Assembly (NCBI GenBank): GCA_004562765.1
Contig: SFRL01000026.1
Coordinates: 1 to 43,312, forward strand
Length of the DNA: 43,312 nt
Source of the DNA: a bacterium
GTDB taxonomy: Bacteria; Bacillota; Clostridia; Lachnospirales; Lachnospiraceae
Direction: 5' to 3'
The notes below the pieces were generated by a model that had not been told where the DNA came from, ran no database searches, and was given only the letters and a program-made list of their open reading frames with translations. Of the stretch, positions 16,152-24,850 are shown piece after piece. Within the stretch, counting starts at the first letter, position 1. Each line of letters begins with the position of its first letter. A program made the translations under genes and the position numbers.

Positions 16152-16835
16152 ATGAATAAAGCAATCTTAGCAACAAAGGTCGGAATGACCCAGATCTTCA
16201 ATGCTGACGGAGTATTAACTCCCGTAACAGTATTACAGGCTGGTCCTTGCGTTGTTACTCAGGTTAAGACCGTAGAGAACGACGGATACAGCGCTGTACA
16301 GGTTGGTTTCGTTGACAAGAAGGAAAAGGTAGTCAACAAGGATGCCAACGGAAAGAAAGAGATCCGCCATCGTCATGGCGTGAACAAGCCTGAGAAAGGA
16401 CACTTCGACAAAGCAGGTGTTTCAGGCAAGAGATTTGTAAGAGAGTTCAAGTTTGATAACGCTGCTGATTATAATCTGGCAGACGAGATCAAGGCTGACA
16501 TCTTTGCAGAGGGCGACAAGGTTGACGCTACTGCAATTTCAAAAGGAAAAGGTTTCCAGGGCGCTATCAAGAGATTAGGACAGCACAGAGGACCCATGGC
16601 TCATGGTTCAAAGTTCCATCGCCATCAGGGATCAAACGGTGCCTGCTCATCTCCCAGCCGTGTATTTAAGGGAAAAGGAATGCCCGGTCACATGGGAAGC
16701 GTACAGGTAACTGTACAGAACCTTGAGATCGTAAAGGTAGATGCAGAGAACAATCTGCTTTTAGTTAAGGGATCAGTTCCTGGACCTAAGAAATGCTTAG
16801 TAACAATCAAAGAGACAGTAAAAGCTGGTAAATAG
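16152..16835 (+). CDS. rplC: 50S ribosomal protein L3
   Basis: 227 residues, somewhat longer than the usual ~209. The globular start MTQIF and the long loop with FQGAIKRLGQHRGPMAHGSK, which reaches toward the peptidyl transferase centre, are intact. The extra length lies around residues 55-80, where a charged stretch (DKKEKVVNKDANGKKEI) enlarges a surface loop. AGGAGGT at 16140-16146 serves as ribosome binding site. L3 is an early assembly protein of the 50S subunit. Confidence 0.98.
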   Translation: MNKAILATKVGMTQIFNADGVLTPVTVLQAGPCVVTQVKTVENDGYSAVQVGFVDKKEKVVNKDANGKKEIRHRHGVNKPEKGHFDKAGVSGKRFVREFKFDNAADYNLADEIKADIFAEGDKVDATAISKGKGFQGAIKRLGQHRGPMAHGSKFHRHQGSNGACSSPSRVFKGKGMPGHMGSVQVTVQNLEIVKVDAENNLLLVKGSVPGPKKCLVTIKETVKAGK

Positions 16836-16864
16836 TGCTTATTTGGGAAAGGAGGAATCAGGCA

Positions 16865-17485
16865 ATGGCTAACGTAGCTGTTTATAATATGGAAGGCAAG
16901 GAAGTTGGAAAGCTGGACTTAAACGACGCAGTATTCGGCGTGGAAGTGAACGAGCATCTCGTACACATGGCAGTTCTTCAGCAGCTTGCAAACAATCGTC
17001 AGGGAACACAGAAGGCAAAGACACGTTCTGAAGTTCGTGGCGGCGGAAGAAAACCTTGGAGACAGAAGGGTACCGGTCATGCAAGACAGGGATCTACCAG
17101 AGCTCCTCAGTGGACCGGCGGCGGAGTTGTATTCGCACCCGTTCCCCGCGATTACTCTTTCAAGATCAATAAGAAAGAGAAGAGAGCAGCATTAAAGTCT
17201 GCTTTAACATCCAGAGTTCAGGAGAACAAGCTGATCGTTGTTGATGAGTTAAAACTGGATGAGATCAAGACCAAGCAGTTCGCACAGGTTATGAAAAACT
17301 TGAACGTTGACAAGGCACTGGTTGTCATCAACGACAACGACCAGAACATCGTGATGAGCGCAAAGAACATCCCGACTGTAAAGGTTGCACAGACCAACAC
17401 CATCAACGTATTTGATATCTTAAAGTACAGCACCGTAGTAGTAACTAAGGCTGCTGTAGCAACCATCGAGGAGGTGTATGCATAA
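16865..17485 (+). CDS. rplD: 50S ribosomal protein L4
   Basis: 206 residues beginning MANVAVYNMEG. The start at 16865 is set by AAAGGAGG at 16848-16855; an upstream in-frame GTG at 16835 overlaps the rplC stop and would add ten unrelated residues. The conserved extended loop with GGGRKPWRQKGTGHARQGS, which lines the exit tunnel, is present. In enterobacteria L4 represses its own operon by binding the S10 leader; whether the leader seen here does this is open. The stop overlaps rplW by one base (TAATG). Confidence 0.98.
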   Translation: MANVAVYNMEGKEVGKLDLNDAVFGVEVNEHLVHMAVLQQLANNRQGTQKAKTRSEVRGGGRKPWRQKGTGHARQGSTRAPQWTGGGVVFAPVPRDYSFKINKKEKRAALKSALTSRVQENKLIVVDELKLDEIKTKQFAQVMKNLNVDKALVVINDNDQNIVMSAKNIPTVKVAQTNTINVFDILKYSTVVVTKAAVATIEEVYA

Positions 17486-17784
17486 TGGCAAACGTACAGT
17501 ATTATGACGTAATCCTCTCTCCGGTAGTTACCGAGAAGAGTATGAATGCGATGGCTGAAAAGAAGTACACTTTCTATGTTCATCCGGAAGCAAACAAGAC
17601 CATGATCAAAGAGGCAGTTGAGAAGATGTTCGACGGCACAAAGGTTGAGAAGGTAAACACCATGAACCTTGACGGCAAGAACAAGAGACGCGGCATGACC
17701 GTTGGAAAGACTGCAAAGAAGAAGAAAGCAATCGTTCAGCTGACTGAGGACAGCGCTGATATCGAGATCTTCAGCGGACTGTAA
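17485..17784 (+). CDS. rplW: 50S ribosomal protein L23
   Basis: 99 residues with VVTEKSMNAM near the N-terminus and the GKKNKRRG-type extension (KNKRRGMTVGKTAKKKKA), both typical of L23. It sits at the tunnel exit and docks trigger factor and SRP. Its ATG shares an A with the rplD stop (TAATG), so the two are translationally coupled. A 167-base structured gap separates it from rplB. Confidence 0.98.
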   Translation: MANVQYYDVILSPVVTEKSMNAMAEKKYTFYVHPEANKTMIKEAVEKMFDGTKVEKVNTMNLDGKNKRRGMTVGKTAKKKKAIVQLTEDSADIEIFSGL

Positions 17785-17831
17785 AATGTGTAGGCAGGTC
17801 GAAGCATTTACTGCTGAGACCGTGAGAAAAT

Positions 17832-17908
17832 GATGCGAGAGTGCAAAAATCCCATTGCGTCAGCAATTTTAAATGGATTTTTGCAAACTGTGAGAGCATC
17901 GAACAGTT
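17832..17908 (+). other. Hairpin cluster between rplW and rplB
   Basis: TGCAAAAATCC (17842-17852) pairs perfectly with GGATTTTTGCA (17875-17885), and inside it ATTGC (17854-17858) pairs with GCAAT (17863-17867). GATGC/GCATC (17832-17836, 17896-17900) can extend it, or AACTGT/ACAGTT (17886-17908) can form instead. There is no terminal U-tract. It could be an mRNA processing or stability element. Confidence 0.55.
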
Positions 17909-17951
17909 CGCGATAACAAAAACGTAACGAGAGTTTGAAAGGAGAACGACA

Positions 17952-18800
17952 ATGGGAATTAAGACATATAATCCCTATACACCTTCCAGAAGAAATATGA
18001 CTGGATCTGATTTCTCTGAGATCACAAAGAAGACACCTGAGAAGTCTCTGCTCGTTTCCATCCCGAAGCATGCAGGACGTAACAATCAGGGTAAGATCAC
18101 TGTGAGACATCAGGGTGGCGGAAGCAAGAAGAAATACAGAATCGTAGATTTTAAGAGAAACAAAGATGGAATCCCTGCAAAGGTTATCGGTATCGAGTAC
18201 GATCCGAACAGAACCGCTAATATCGCACTGATCTGTTATGCAGACGGTCAGAAGGCATACATCCTCGCTCCCGAGGGACTGACTGATGGCATGACCGTTA
18301 TGAACGGAGCAGAGGCAGAGGTAAGAGTTGGTAACTGCTTACCGTTAGAGAACATCCCGGTTGGTACTCAGGTACACAACATTGAGTTATATGCCGGCAA
18401 GGGCGGCCAGATGGTTCGTTCCGCTGGTATGAGCGCACAGCTCATGGCTAAGGAAGGAAAGTACGCAACACTTCGTCTTCCCTCCGGCGAGATGAGAATG
18501 GTTCCTCTGAACTGCAGAGCAACTGTTGGAGTAGTTGGAAACGGTGATCACAGCCTGGTTAAGATCGGTAAAGCCGGACGTAAGCGCCACATGGGTATCA
18601 GACCTACCGTTCGCGGATCTGTTATGAACCCGAATGACCATCCTCATGGAGGTGGTGAGGGTAGAGCGCCCATCGGACGTCCCGGTCCCTGTACACCTTG
18701 GGGCAAGCCTGCTCTTGGACTTAAGACACGTAAGAAGAAGAAATCTTCTAACAAGCTGATCGTAAGAAGAAGAGATGGTAGAGCCATCAAGACTAAATAG
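17952..18800 (+). CDS. rplB: 50S ribosomal protein L2
   Basis: 282 residues, a few more than the usual 275-277. Contains the OB and SH3-like core and the conserved C-terminal MNPNDHPHGGGEGR loop, whose histidine lies near the peptidyl transferase centre. The GAAAGGAG ribosome binding site ends eight bases before the ATG. L2 is needed for subunit association. Followed by rpsS after ten bases. Confidence 0.98.
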   Translation: MGIKTYNPYTPSRRNMTGSDFSEITKKTPEKSLLVSIPKHAGRNNQGKITVRHQGGGSKKKYRIVDFKRNKDGIPAKVIGIEYDPNRTANIALICYADGQKAYILAPEGLTDGMTVMNGAEAEVRVGNCLPLENIPVGTQVHNIELYAGKGGQMVRSAGMSAQLMAKEGKYATLRLPSGEMRMVPLNCRATVGVVGNGDHSLVKIGKAGRKRHMGIRPTVRGSVMNPNDHPHGGGEGRAPIGRPGPCTPWGKPALGLKTRKKKKSSNKLIVRRRDGRAIKTK

Positions 18801-18810
18801 GAGGTAAGAT

Positions 18811-19092
18811 ATGTCTAGATCACTGAAAAAAGGACCTTTCGCAGACGCAAGCCTGTTAAAGAAAGTAGATGCTATGAACGCTTCTGGTGATAAGAGCGTT
18901 ATTAAGACCTGGTCACGCCGTTCCACGATCTTCCCTTCTTTCGTTGGACACACAATCGCTGTTCATGACGGAAGAAAGCACGTGCCGGTATATGTGACAG
19001 AGGATATGGTTGGTCACAAGCTTGGTGAGTTCGTTGCTACCAGAACCTACAGAGGTCACGGTAAGGACGAGAAGAAGTCAGGAGTAAGATAA
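18811..19092 (+). CDS. rpsS: 30S ribosomal protein S19
   Basis: 93 residues with the family start MSRSLKKGPF and the IKTWSRRSTIFPSFVGHTI block. S19 forms a complex with S13 in the 30S head and contacts the A-site finger. The TAGGAGGT before the start overlaps the rplB stop codon. Confidence 0.98.
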   Translation: MSRSLKKGPFADASLLKKVDAMNASGDKSVIKTWSRRSTIFPSFVGHTIAVHDGRKHVPVYVTEDMVGHKLGEFVATRTYRGHGKDEKKSGVR

Positions 19093-19115
19093 ATATTTGA
19101 AAGGAGGTTCTAGTC

Positions 19116-19502
19116 ATGGCTAAAGGACATAGATCCCAGATTAAGAGAGAAAGAAATGCAAACAAAGATACCAGACCTTCTGCAAAGTTATCTTATGCAA
19201 GAATGTCTGTTCAGAAAGCTGGATTTGTATTAGATGCCATTCGTGGAAAGGATGTTGATACCGCACTGGCTATCGTGACATACAATCCCAGATATGCGTC
19301 AAGCGTTGTAGAGAAGCTGTTAAAGTCAGCGATCGCAAATGCTGAGAACAACAACGGAATGAAGAGAGAAGATCTCTACGTTGAGGAGTGCTACGCAAAC
19401 AAAGGACCTACAATGAAGAGAATCAGACCGAGAGCACAGGGTAGAGCTTATCGTATCGAGAAGAGAATGAGCCACATCACAATCGTGCTGAATGAAAGAT
19501 AG
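19116..19502 (+). CDS. rplV: 50S ribosomal protein L22
   Basis: 128 residues. A short N-terminal extension (MAKGHRSQIKRERNANKDTRP) precedes the canonical core. The beta-hairpin that lines the exit tunnel is seen as GPTMKRIRPRAQGRAYRIEKR. The position of known macrolide-resistance changes is therefore preserved in form. AAAGGAGG upstream. Confidence 0.97.
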   Translation: MAKGHRSQIKRERNANKDTRPSAKLSYARMSVQKAGFVLDAIRGKDVDTALAIVTYNPRYASSVVEKLLKSAIANAENNNGMKREDLYVEECYANKGPTMKRIRPRAQGRAYRIEKRMSHITIVLNER

Positions 19503-19512
19503 GAGGTAGGAC

Positions 19513-20169
19513 ATGGGACAGAAAGTAAATCCTCATGGCTTAAGAGTCGGAGTAATCAAAGATTGGGACTCTAAGTGGTATGCAGAGGCTGACTTCGCAG
19601 ACAACTTAATCGAAGATCATGAGATCAGAAAGTTCTTAAAGAAAAAATTATATGCAGCAGGCATCTCAAAGATTGAGATCGAGCGTGCATCTGACCGTGT
19701 AAAGGTAATCGTTTATACCGCAAAGCCCGGTGTTGTCATCGGTAAGGGCGGCGCTGAGATCGAGAAGATCAAGGCTGAGGTACAGAAGCTGACAACCAAG
19801 AAGCTGGTTGTTGATATCAAAGAGGTCAAGAGACCTGACAAGGATGCACAGTTAGTAGCAGAGAACATCGCTCAGCAGTTAGAGAACCGTGTATCTTTCC
19901 GTAGAGCAATGAAGTCTTGCATGAGCAGAACAATGAAGGCCGGCGCACTTGGAATCAAGGCAAGCTGTTCCGGACGTCTTGGTGGAGCAGATATGGCTCG
20001 TACCGAGTTCTACAACGAGGGAACCATTCCCCTTCAGACACTGCGTGCAGATATCGATTATGGATTCGCTGAGGCAGATACCACCTACGGCAAGGTTGGC
20101 GTAAAGGTATGGATCTACAAGGGCGAGGTACTTCCTAAGAAGGGTAATAAGGAAGGAGGAGCACAATAA
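19513..20169 (+). CDS. rpsC: 30S ribosomal protein S3
   Basis: 218 residues with MGQKVNPHGLRVGVIKDWDS at the start and the KH-domain loop PGVVIGKGGAEIEKIK. S3 lies at the mRNA entry site and contributes to the helicase activity of the ribosome. Its ribosome binding site (TAGGAGGT) overlaps the rplV stop, and its own stop overlaps the rplP start by one base. Confidence 0.98.
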   Translation: MGQKVNPHGLRVGVIKDWDSKWYAEADFADNLIEDHEIRKFLKKKLYAAGISKIEIERASDRVKVIVYTAKPGVVIGKGGAEIEKIKAEVQKLTTKKLVVDIKEVKRPDKDAQLVAENIAQQLENRVSFRRAMKSCMSRTMKAGALGIKASCSGRLGGADMARTEFYNEGTIPLQTLRADIDYGFAEADTTYGKVGVKVWIYKGEVLPKKGNKEGGAQ

Positions 20170-20606
20170 TGTTAATGCCGAAGAGAGTAAAGCGGAGAAA
20201 ACAGTTCCGTGGCACTATGACAGGAAAGGCTTCCAGAGGTAACAAGATCACAAACGGTGAGTATGGTATTATCGCAATGGAGCCGGCTTGGATTAAATCA
20301 AATCAGATTGAAGCAGCCCGTATCGCTATGACCCGTTACATTAAGCGTGGTGGTAAGGTATGGATCAAGATTTTCCCTGACAAACCCGTTACAGCAAAAC
20401 CTGCTGAGACTCGTATGGGTTCCGGAAAAGGAACATTAGAGTACTGGGTAGCAGTCGTTAAGCCGGGCCGTGTAATGTTCGAGATCTCAGGAGTATCCGA
20501 GGAGATCGCTCGCGAGGCATTACGTCTGGCAACACACAAATTACCTTGCAAGTGTAAAGTAGTTTCTCGTGCAGACTTAGAAGGCGGTGAATCAAATGAA
20601 AACTAG
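20169..20606 (+). CDS. rplP: 50S ribosomal protein L16
   Basis: 145 residues starting MLMPKRVKRRKQFRG, with PVTAKPAETRMGSGKG near the A site of the peptidyl transferase region. The ATG is shared with the rpsC stop (TAATG). The 3' end overlaps rpmC by 11 bases, a tight coupling seen in this operon in many Firmicutes. Confidence 0.98.
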   Translation: MLMPKRVKRRKQFRGTMTGKASRGNKITNGEYGIIAMEPAWIKSNQIEAARIAMTRYIKRGGKVWIKIFPDKPVTAKPAETRMGSGKGTLEYWVAVVKPGRVMFEISGVSEEIAREALRLATHKLPCKCKVVSRADLEGGESNEN

Positions 20607-20799
20607 TAAATATTTAGAAGATCTGCGTACACAGTCCGCTGACGAGCTGAATGCGCAGTTAGTAGATGCAAAGAAGGAACTTTTCAATTTGAGATTCCAG
20701 AACGCTACGAATCAGTTAGATAACACTGGAAGAATCAAAGAAGTAAGAAAAAATATTGCCAGAATTCAGACTATCATCACTGAAAAGGCGAATGCATAA
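20596..20799 (+). CDS. rpmC: 50S ribosomal protein L29
   Basis: 67 residues, MKTSKYLEDLRTQSADEL and the helical hairpin LFNLRFQNATNQLDN. The start at 20596 is preferred over the GTG at 20587 because AAGGCGG (20581-20587) is spaced correctly for it and the family starts with MK. L29 sits at the tunnel exit next to L23. Confidence 0.96.
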   Translation: MKTSKYLEDLRTQSADELNAQLVDAKKELFNLRFQNATNQLDNTGRIKEVRKNIARIQTIITEKANA

Positions 20800-20823
20800 T
20801 CCCAGTGAAAGGAGATCAGATCC

Positions 20824-21081
20824 GTGGAAGAAAGAAATCTTAGAAAAACACGTGTCGGCGTGGTTGTAAGCGATAAGATGGACAAGACAATCGTTGTAGC
20901 CGTAAAGGACAACGTAAGACATCCTCTGTACAATAAGATCGTCAAGAGAACCTACAAGTTAAAGGCTCATGATGAGAACAATGAGTGCAAGAAGGGTGAT
21001 ACCGTTAAAGTAATGGAGACAAGACCTTTATCCAAGGACAAGAGATGGAGACTTGTTGAGATTATGGAGAGAGCGAAATAA
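20824..21081 (+). CDS. rpsQ: 30S ribosomal protein S17
   Basis: 85 residues with the S17 OB-fold signature GVVVSDKMDKTIVV and KAHDENNECKKGDTV. GTG start, with GAAAGGAG ending about ten bases before it. A primary 16S rRNA binder of the 5' domain. Confidence 0.97.
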   Translation: MEERNLRKTRVGVVVSDKMDKTIVVAVKDNVRHPLYNKIVKRTYKLKAHDENNECKKGDTVKVMETRPLSKDKRWRLVEIMERAK

Positions 21082-21099
21082 TTAAAGGAGGATACCGGC

Positions 21100-21468
21100 A
21101 TGGTACAGCAGGAAAGTAGATTAAAAGTTGCTGATAATACTGGTGCAAAGGAGTTACTGTGCATCCGTGTTATGGGCGGTTCTACAAGAAGATATGCAAA
21201 CATCGGTGACATCATCACTGCCAGCGTTAAAGATGCAACACCAGGCGGCGTTGTAAAGAAGGGTGACGTTGTAAAGGCAGTTGTTGTCCGCAGCGTAAAG
21301 GGCGCTCGTCGTAAAGATGGTTCTTATATCAAGTTTGATGAGAACGCCGCAGTTATCATCAAGGATGATAAGACTCCCAGAGGAACCCGTATTTTTGGAC
21401 CAGTAGCAAGAGAGCTTCGTGAAAAGCAGTTCATGAAGATCGTTTCTCTGGCTCCGGAAGTATTATAG
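21100..21468 (+). CDS. rplN: 50S ribosomal protein L14
   Basis: 122 residues, the invariant family length, starting MVQQESRLKVADNTGAKEL. L14 lies at the subunit interface, contacts 16S helix 14 and is the docking site of RsfS. AAAGGAGG upstream, 18-base gap to rpsQ. Confidence 0.98.
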   Translation: MVQQESRLKVADNTGAKELLCIRVMGGSTRRYANIGDIITASVKDATPGGVVKKGDVVKAVVVRSVKGARRKDGSYIKFDENAAVIIKDDKTPRGTRIFGPVARELREKQFMKIVSLAPEVL

Positions 21469-21478
21469 GAGGTAGACA

Positions 21479-21790
21479 ATGGCATCATTAAAGATTAAAA
21501 AAGGTGATACCGTTAAGGTGATCGCCGGCAAAGATAAAGACAAAGAGGGCAAGGTAATTGCCGTAGATCCTAAGAAGAATACCGTTCTGGTTGAGGGTGT
21601 GAACATGATCACAAAGCACACCAAGCCCAGCATGGCAAACCAGCAGGGTGGTATTATTCATCAGGAAGGTCCCATTGACATTTCTAACGTAATGTACGTT
21701 CACAAGGGAAAGGCTACCCGCGTAGGCTTCAAGATGGACGGAGACAAGAAGGTACGTTTCGCAAAGTCAACCGGCGACGTTATCGACTAA
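21479..21790 (+). CDS. rplX: 50S ribosomal protein L24
   Basis: 103 residues with an N-terminal KOW motif (KKGDTVKVIAGKDKDKEGKV). One of the two initiators of 50S assembly. The ribosome binding site TAGGAGGT overlaps the rplN stop codon. Confidence 0.98.
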   Translation: MASLKIKKGDTVKVIAGKDKDKEGKVIAVDPKKNTVLVEGVNMITKHTKPSMANQQGGIIHQEGPIDISNVMYVHKGKATRVGFKMDGDKKVRFAKSTGDVID

Positions 21791-21809
21791 GTAGAGAGGA
21801 GGTCCAGAA

Positions 21810-22349
21810 GTGAGCAGATTAAGAGATCAGTACGAGAATGAGATCAAAGACGCAATGGTCAAAAAGTTTGGCTATAAAAATGTAATGGAGATTCCGAAGC
21901 TTGACAAGGTCGTAGTCAACATGGGTGTTGGCGAGGCTAAGGAGAACGCAAAGATTCTGGAAGCTGCTATGGGAGACATGGAGATCATCACCGGTCAGAA
22001 GCCCATCGCAACCAAGTCTAAGAACTCCATCGCAAACTTCAAAATCAGAGAGGGTATGCCCATCGGATGTAAGGTTACCTTAAGAGGAGAGAAGATGTAT
22101 GAGTTCGTTGATCGTTTAGTGAACCTTGCATTACCTCGTGTACGTGACTTCCGTGGCGTAAACCCCAACGCTTTTGATGGCAGAGGTAACTACGCACTCG
22201 GAATCAAGGAGCAGTTGATCTTCCCTGAAATCGAGTATGACAAGATTGATAAGGTACGCGGAATGGATATCATTTTCGTTACTACCGCTAAGACCGATGA
22301 GGAAGCGCGTGAGTTATTGACCTTATTCAATATGCCGTTTGCAAAGTAG
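21810..22349 (+). CDS. rplE: 50S ribosomal protein L5
   Basis: 179 residues, the usual length, with VVNMGVGEA and the P-site loop GCKVTLRG. Binds 5S rRNA together with L18. GTG start preceded by GAGGAGGT. Followed by zinc S14 after 18 bases. Confidence 0.98.
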   Translation: MSRLRDQYENEIKDAMVKKFGYKNVMEIPKLDKVVVNMGVGEAKENAKILEAAMGDMEIITGQKPIATKSKNSIANFKIREGMPIGCKVTLRGEKMYEFVDRLVNLALPRVRDFRGVNPNAFDGRGNYALGIKEQLIFPEIEYDKIDKVRGMDIIFVTTAKTDEEARELLTLFNMPFAK

Positions 22350-22367
22350 AAGCAGGAGGAAACTTAA

Positions 22368-22553
22368 ATGGCAAAGACATCTATGAAAATTAAGCAGCAG
22401 CGCAAACCCAAGTTCTCTACCAGAGCTTACACACGCTGTAGAGTATGCGGCCGTCCGCATTCTGTATTAAGAAAATATGGTATCTGCAGAGTATGCTTCC
22501 GCGAGATGGCATACAAGGGAGAGATCCCCGGCGTAAAGAAGGCTAGCTGGTAG
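22368..22553 (+). CDS. rpsN: 30S ribosomal protein S14, zinc-binding short type
   Basis: 61 residues. Two CxxC pairs (CRVCG and CRVCF) form the zinc ribbon of the short C+ S14 typical of Gram-positive bacteria. The zinc-free long paralogue used under zinc limitation is not in this window. A 174-base non-coding gap with hairpins follows. Confidence 0.98.
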   Translation: MAKTSMKIKQQRKPKFSTRAYTRCRVCGRPHSVLRKYGICRVCFREMAYKGEIPGVKKASW

Positions 22554-22727
22554 GCCGAAAGCAACTTAACGAAATCGAGCCACAGGCGATGATTGAGTTT
22601 AGTGCGAGGCCGTTCTCTGAGATTAGCAAGAACGAGTCAACGACGAAGTTCGAGCTTAGCGAAGAGAACTTCCTTATAAAAAGAAGAAAAAAGCAGATAT
22701 CAAAACAAAAGGAGGTAAATATTCATC
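22554..22727 (+). other. Intercistronic hairpin array between rpsN and rpsH
   Basis: GAAGTTC/GAACTTC (22645-22651, 22666-22672) and GTTCT/AGAAC (22612-22616, 22629-22633) form two stems, each preceded or filled by a related phrase: GAGTTTAG, GAGATTAG and GAGCTTAG occur in order. The 3' part is A-rich and ends in AAAGGAGGT for rpsH. It contains no gene. Confidence 0.55.
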
Positions 22728-23129
22728 ATGACAATGAGTGATCCTATTGCAGATATGCTTACAAGAATCCGTAATGCTAACACTGCAAAACATGATACAG
22801 TAGATATCCCTTCATCCAAGATCAAGGTTGCAATCGCTGACATTCTTGTTGACGAGGGATATATCGCAAAATACGACATCATTGACGAGGGAAGCTACAA
22901 GACCATGCGTGTGACCCTGAAATATGGTGCAGATAAGAACGAGAAGATCATCACCGGTATCAAGAGAATCTCTAAGCCGGGTCTTCGCGTGTACGCAGGA
23001 AAGGATGAGATCCCCAGCGTCCTTGGCGGACTTGGAATCGCGATCCTTTCAACAAACAAAGGTATCCTTACCGACAAGCAGGCTCGCAAGGCTCAGGTCG
23101 GCGGAGAAGTTTTAGCTTTCGTTTGGTAA
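22728..23129 (+). CDS. rpsH: 30S ribosomal protein S8
   Basis: 133 residues, MTMSDPIADMLTRIRNA at the start and a C-terminal GILTDKQARKAQVGGE. In enterobacteria S8 represses the spc operon by binding an rplE site; nothing comparable is obvious at rplE here. ATG at 22728 or 22734; both are within range of GGAGGT. Confidence 0.98.
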   Translation: MTMSDPIADMLTRIRNANTAKHDTVDIPSSKIKVAIADILVDEGYIAKYDIIDEGSYKTMRVTLKYGADKNEKIITGIKRISKPGLRVYAGKDEIPSVLGGLGIAILSTNKGILTDKQARKAQVGGEVLAFVW

Positions 23130-23168
23130 TCAACTAATTCACGTATATATATTATAGGAGGTACGGGC

Positions 23169-23708
23169 ATGTCACGTATAGGAAGAATGCCAATCGCGGT
23201 ACCTGCAGGTGTAACTGTAGATATTGCAGAAAATAATAAAGTGACTGTAAAAGGTCCCAAGGGAACCCTTGAGAGAGTATTACCCTCTGAGATGGAGATC
23301 AAGAAAGAGGGCGAGGAGATCATCGTAACCAGACCGAACGATCTGAAGAAGATGAAGTCCTTACATGGTCTGACAAGAACTCTGATCAACAACATGGTTG
23401 TCGGTGTTACCGATGGCTATACCAAGGAGTTAGAGGTAAACGGTGTTGGTTACAGAGCATCAAAATCCGGTAATAAACTTACTTTAAACCTTGGATATTC
23501 TCATCCGGTAGAGATGATCGATCCTGAGGGAATCGAGTCTGCCGTTGATGGTAACAAGATCATTGTTAAAGGTATCGATAAAGAAAAAGTTGGCCAATAT
23601 GCGGCTGAAATCAGAGATAAGAGACGTCCTGAGCCTTACAAGGGTAAAGGTATCAAGTATGCTGATGAAGTTATTAGACGTAAAGTTGGTAAGACTGGTA
23701 AGAAATAA
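23169..23708 (+). CDS. rplF: 50S ribosomal protein L6
   Basis: 179 residues with MSRIGRMPIAVPAGV and the C-terminal RRPEPYKGKGIKYADE block that contacts the sarcin-ricin region. Late-assembly protein near the factor binding site. AGGAGGT upstream. Confidence 0.98.
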   Translation: MSRIGRMPIAVPAGVTVDIAENNKVTVKGPKGTLERVLPSEMEIKKEGEEIIVTRPNDLKKMKSLHGLTRTLINNMVVGVTDGYTKELEVNGVGYRASKSGNKLTLNLGYSHPVEMIDPEGIESAVDGNKIIVKGIDKEKVGQYAAEIRDKRRPEPYKGKGIKYADEVIRRKVGKTGKK

Positions 23709-23728
23709 TTGAAGGAGTGTGACTAAAA

Positions 23729-24097
23729 ATGGTTAAGAAAGAATCAAGATCTGAGATTCGTGCGAAAAAGCACAGAAGAGTTCGTAATAACCTTGCTGGA
23801 ACCGCAGAGAGACCGCGTTTAGCTGTTTTCAGAAGTAATAATCATATGTACGCTCAAATTATTGATGATACAGTTGGCAACACCCTTGTTTCTGCATGTA
23901 CTTTAGACAAAGAAGTAAAGGATGCAGTAGAAAAGACTAATAACGTAGATGCAGCAGCTCAGGTAGGAACTGTTATCGCAAAGAAGGCGTTAGACAAGGG
24001 AATCACCACTGTAGTCTTTGATAGAGGCGGCTTCATATATCAGGGTAAGATCAAGGCTTTAGCTGATGCAGCAAGAGAAGCTGGGTTAACATTCTAA
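23729..24097 (+). CDS. rplR: 50S ribosomal protein L18
   Basis: 122 residues with RPRLAVFRSNNHMYAQIIDD and the C-terminal DRGGFIYQGKIKALADAARE. A 5S rRNA binding protein of the central protuberance, made next to its partner L5 in the same transcript. Confidence 0.98.
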   Translation: MVKKESRSEIRAKKHRRVRNNLAGTAERPRLAVFRSNNHMYAQIIDDTVGNTLVSACTLDKEVKDAVEKTNNVDAAAQVGTVIAKKALDKGITTVVFDRGGFIYQGKIKALADAAREAGLTF

Positions 24098-24116
24098 TTA
24101 AGGAGGAAATATTTGC

Positions 24117-24626
24117 ATGAAACGCGAAATTATTGATGCTAGTCAATTAGAGTTAACAGAAAAAGTTGTAGCCATCAAGCGAGTAACAAAGGTAGTTAAG
24201 GGTGGACGTAACATGCGCTTTTCTGCATTAGTAGTTGTTGGTGACGGCAACGGACATGTTGGCGCAGGCATTGGTAAAGCAGCCGAGATCCCTGAGGCAA
24301 TCCGCAAGGGTAAAGAGGATGCGACCAAGAAGCTTATTTCTGTTAAGTTAGACGAGAACAAGAGTATTACACATGACATTCAGGGAAAGCATACAGGAGC
24401 TACCGTATTGCTGAAGAGATCCATCGAAGGTACCGGTATCATCGCCGGAGGTCCTGCACGTAACGTGTGCGAGCTTGCCGGAATCAAGAATATCCGTACC
24501 AAGTCTTTGGGATCAAACAATAAGCAGAACGTTGTACTTGCTACAATCGACGCTTTAAGCCAGTTAAAATCCCCTGAGGAAGTGGCTAAGGCTCGTAACA
24601 AATCTGTAGAAGAGATCGTAGGCTAA
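24117..24626 (+). CDS. rpsE: 30S ribosomal protein S5
   Basis: 169 residues with VAIKRVTKVVKGGRNMRFSA, the dsRNA-binding-like fold and the spectinomycin loop region. S5 takes part in decoding fidelity and mRNA entry with S3 and S4. AAGGAGG at 24100-24106 precedes the ATG by about ten bases. Confidence 0.98.
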   Translation: MKREIIDASQLELTEKVVAIKRVTKVVKGGRNMRFSALVVVGDGNGHVGAGIGKAAEIPEAIRKGKEDATKKLISVKLDENKSITHDIQGKHTGATVLLKRSIEGTGIIAGGPARNVCELAGIKNIRTKSLGSNNKQNVVLATIDALSQLKSPEEVAKARNKSVEEIVG

Positions 24627-24640
24627 GGAGGGACATCGAA

Positions 24641-24823
24641 ATGGCAGATAAGGTAAAAGTAACATTAGTAAAATCTACAATCGGTGCCGTTCCCAAGAAC
24701 AAGAAGACCATCGAAGCATTAGGCCTCACCAAGATGTACAAGACGGTTGAGCTGCCGAACAACGCTGCAACAGCAGGCGCGCTTCGCAAGGTTGCACCGT
24801 ATGTAAAAGTAGAAGAAGTTTAA
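24641..24823 (+). CDS. rpmD: 50S ribosomal protein L30
   Basis: 60 residues, KVTLVKSTIGAVPKNKKTIE then GLTKMYKTVELPNN, a full-length short bacterial L30. AAGGAGG is directly after the rpsE stop codon. Confidence 0.97.
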   Translation: MADKVKVTLVKSTIGAVPKNKKTIEALGLTKMYKTVELPNNAATAGALRKVAPYVKVEEV

Positions 24824-24850
24824 TCAAAAAAACGATAAGGAGGTGTCAGC

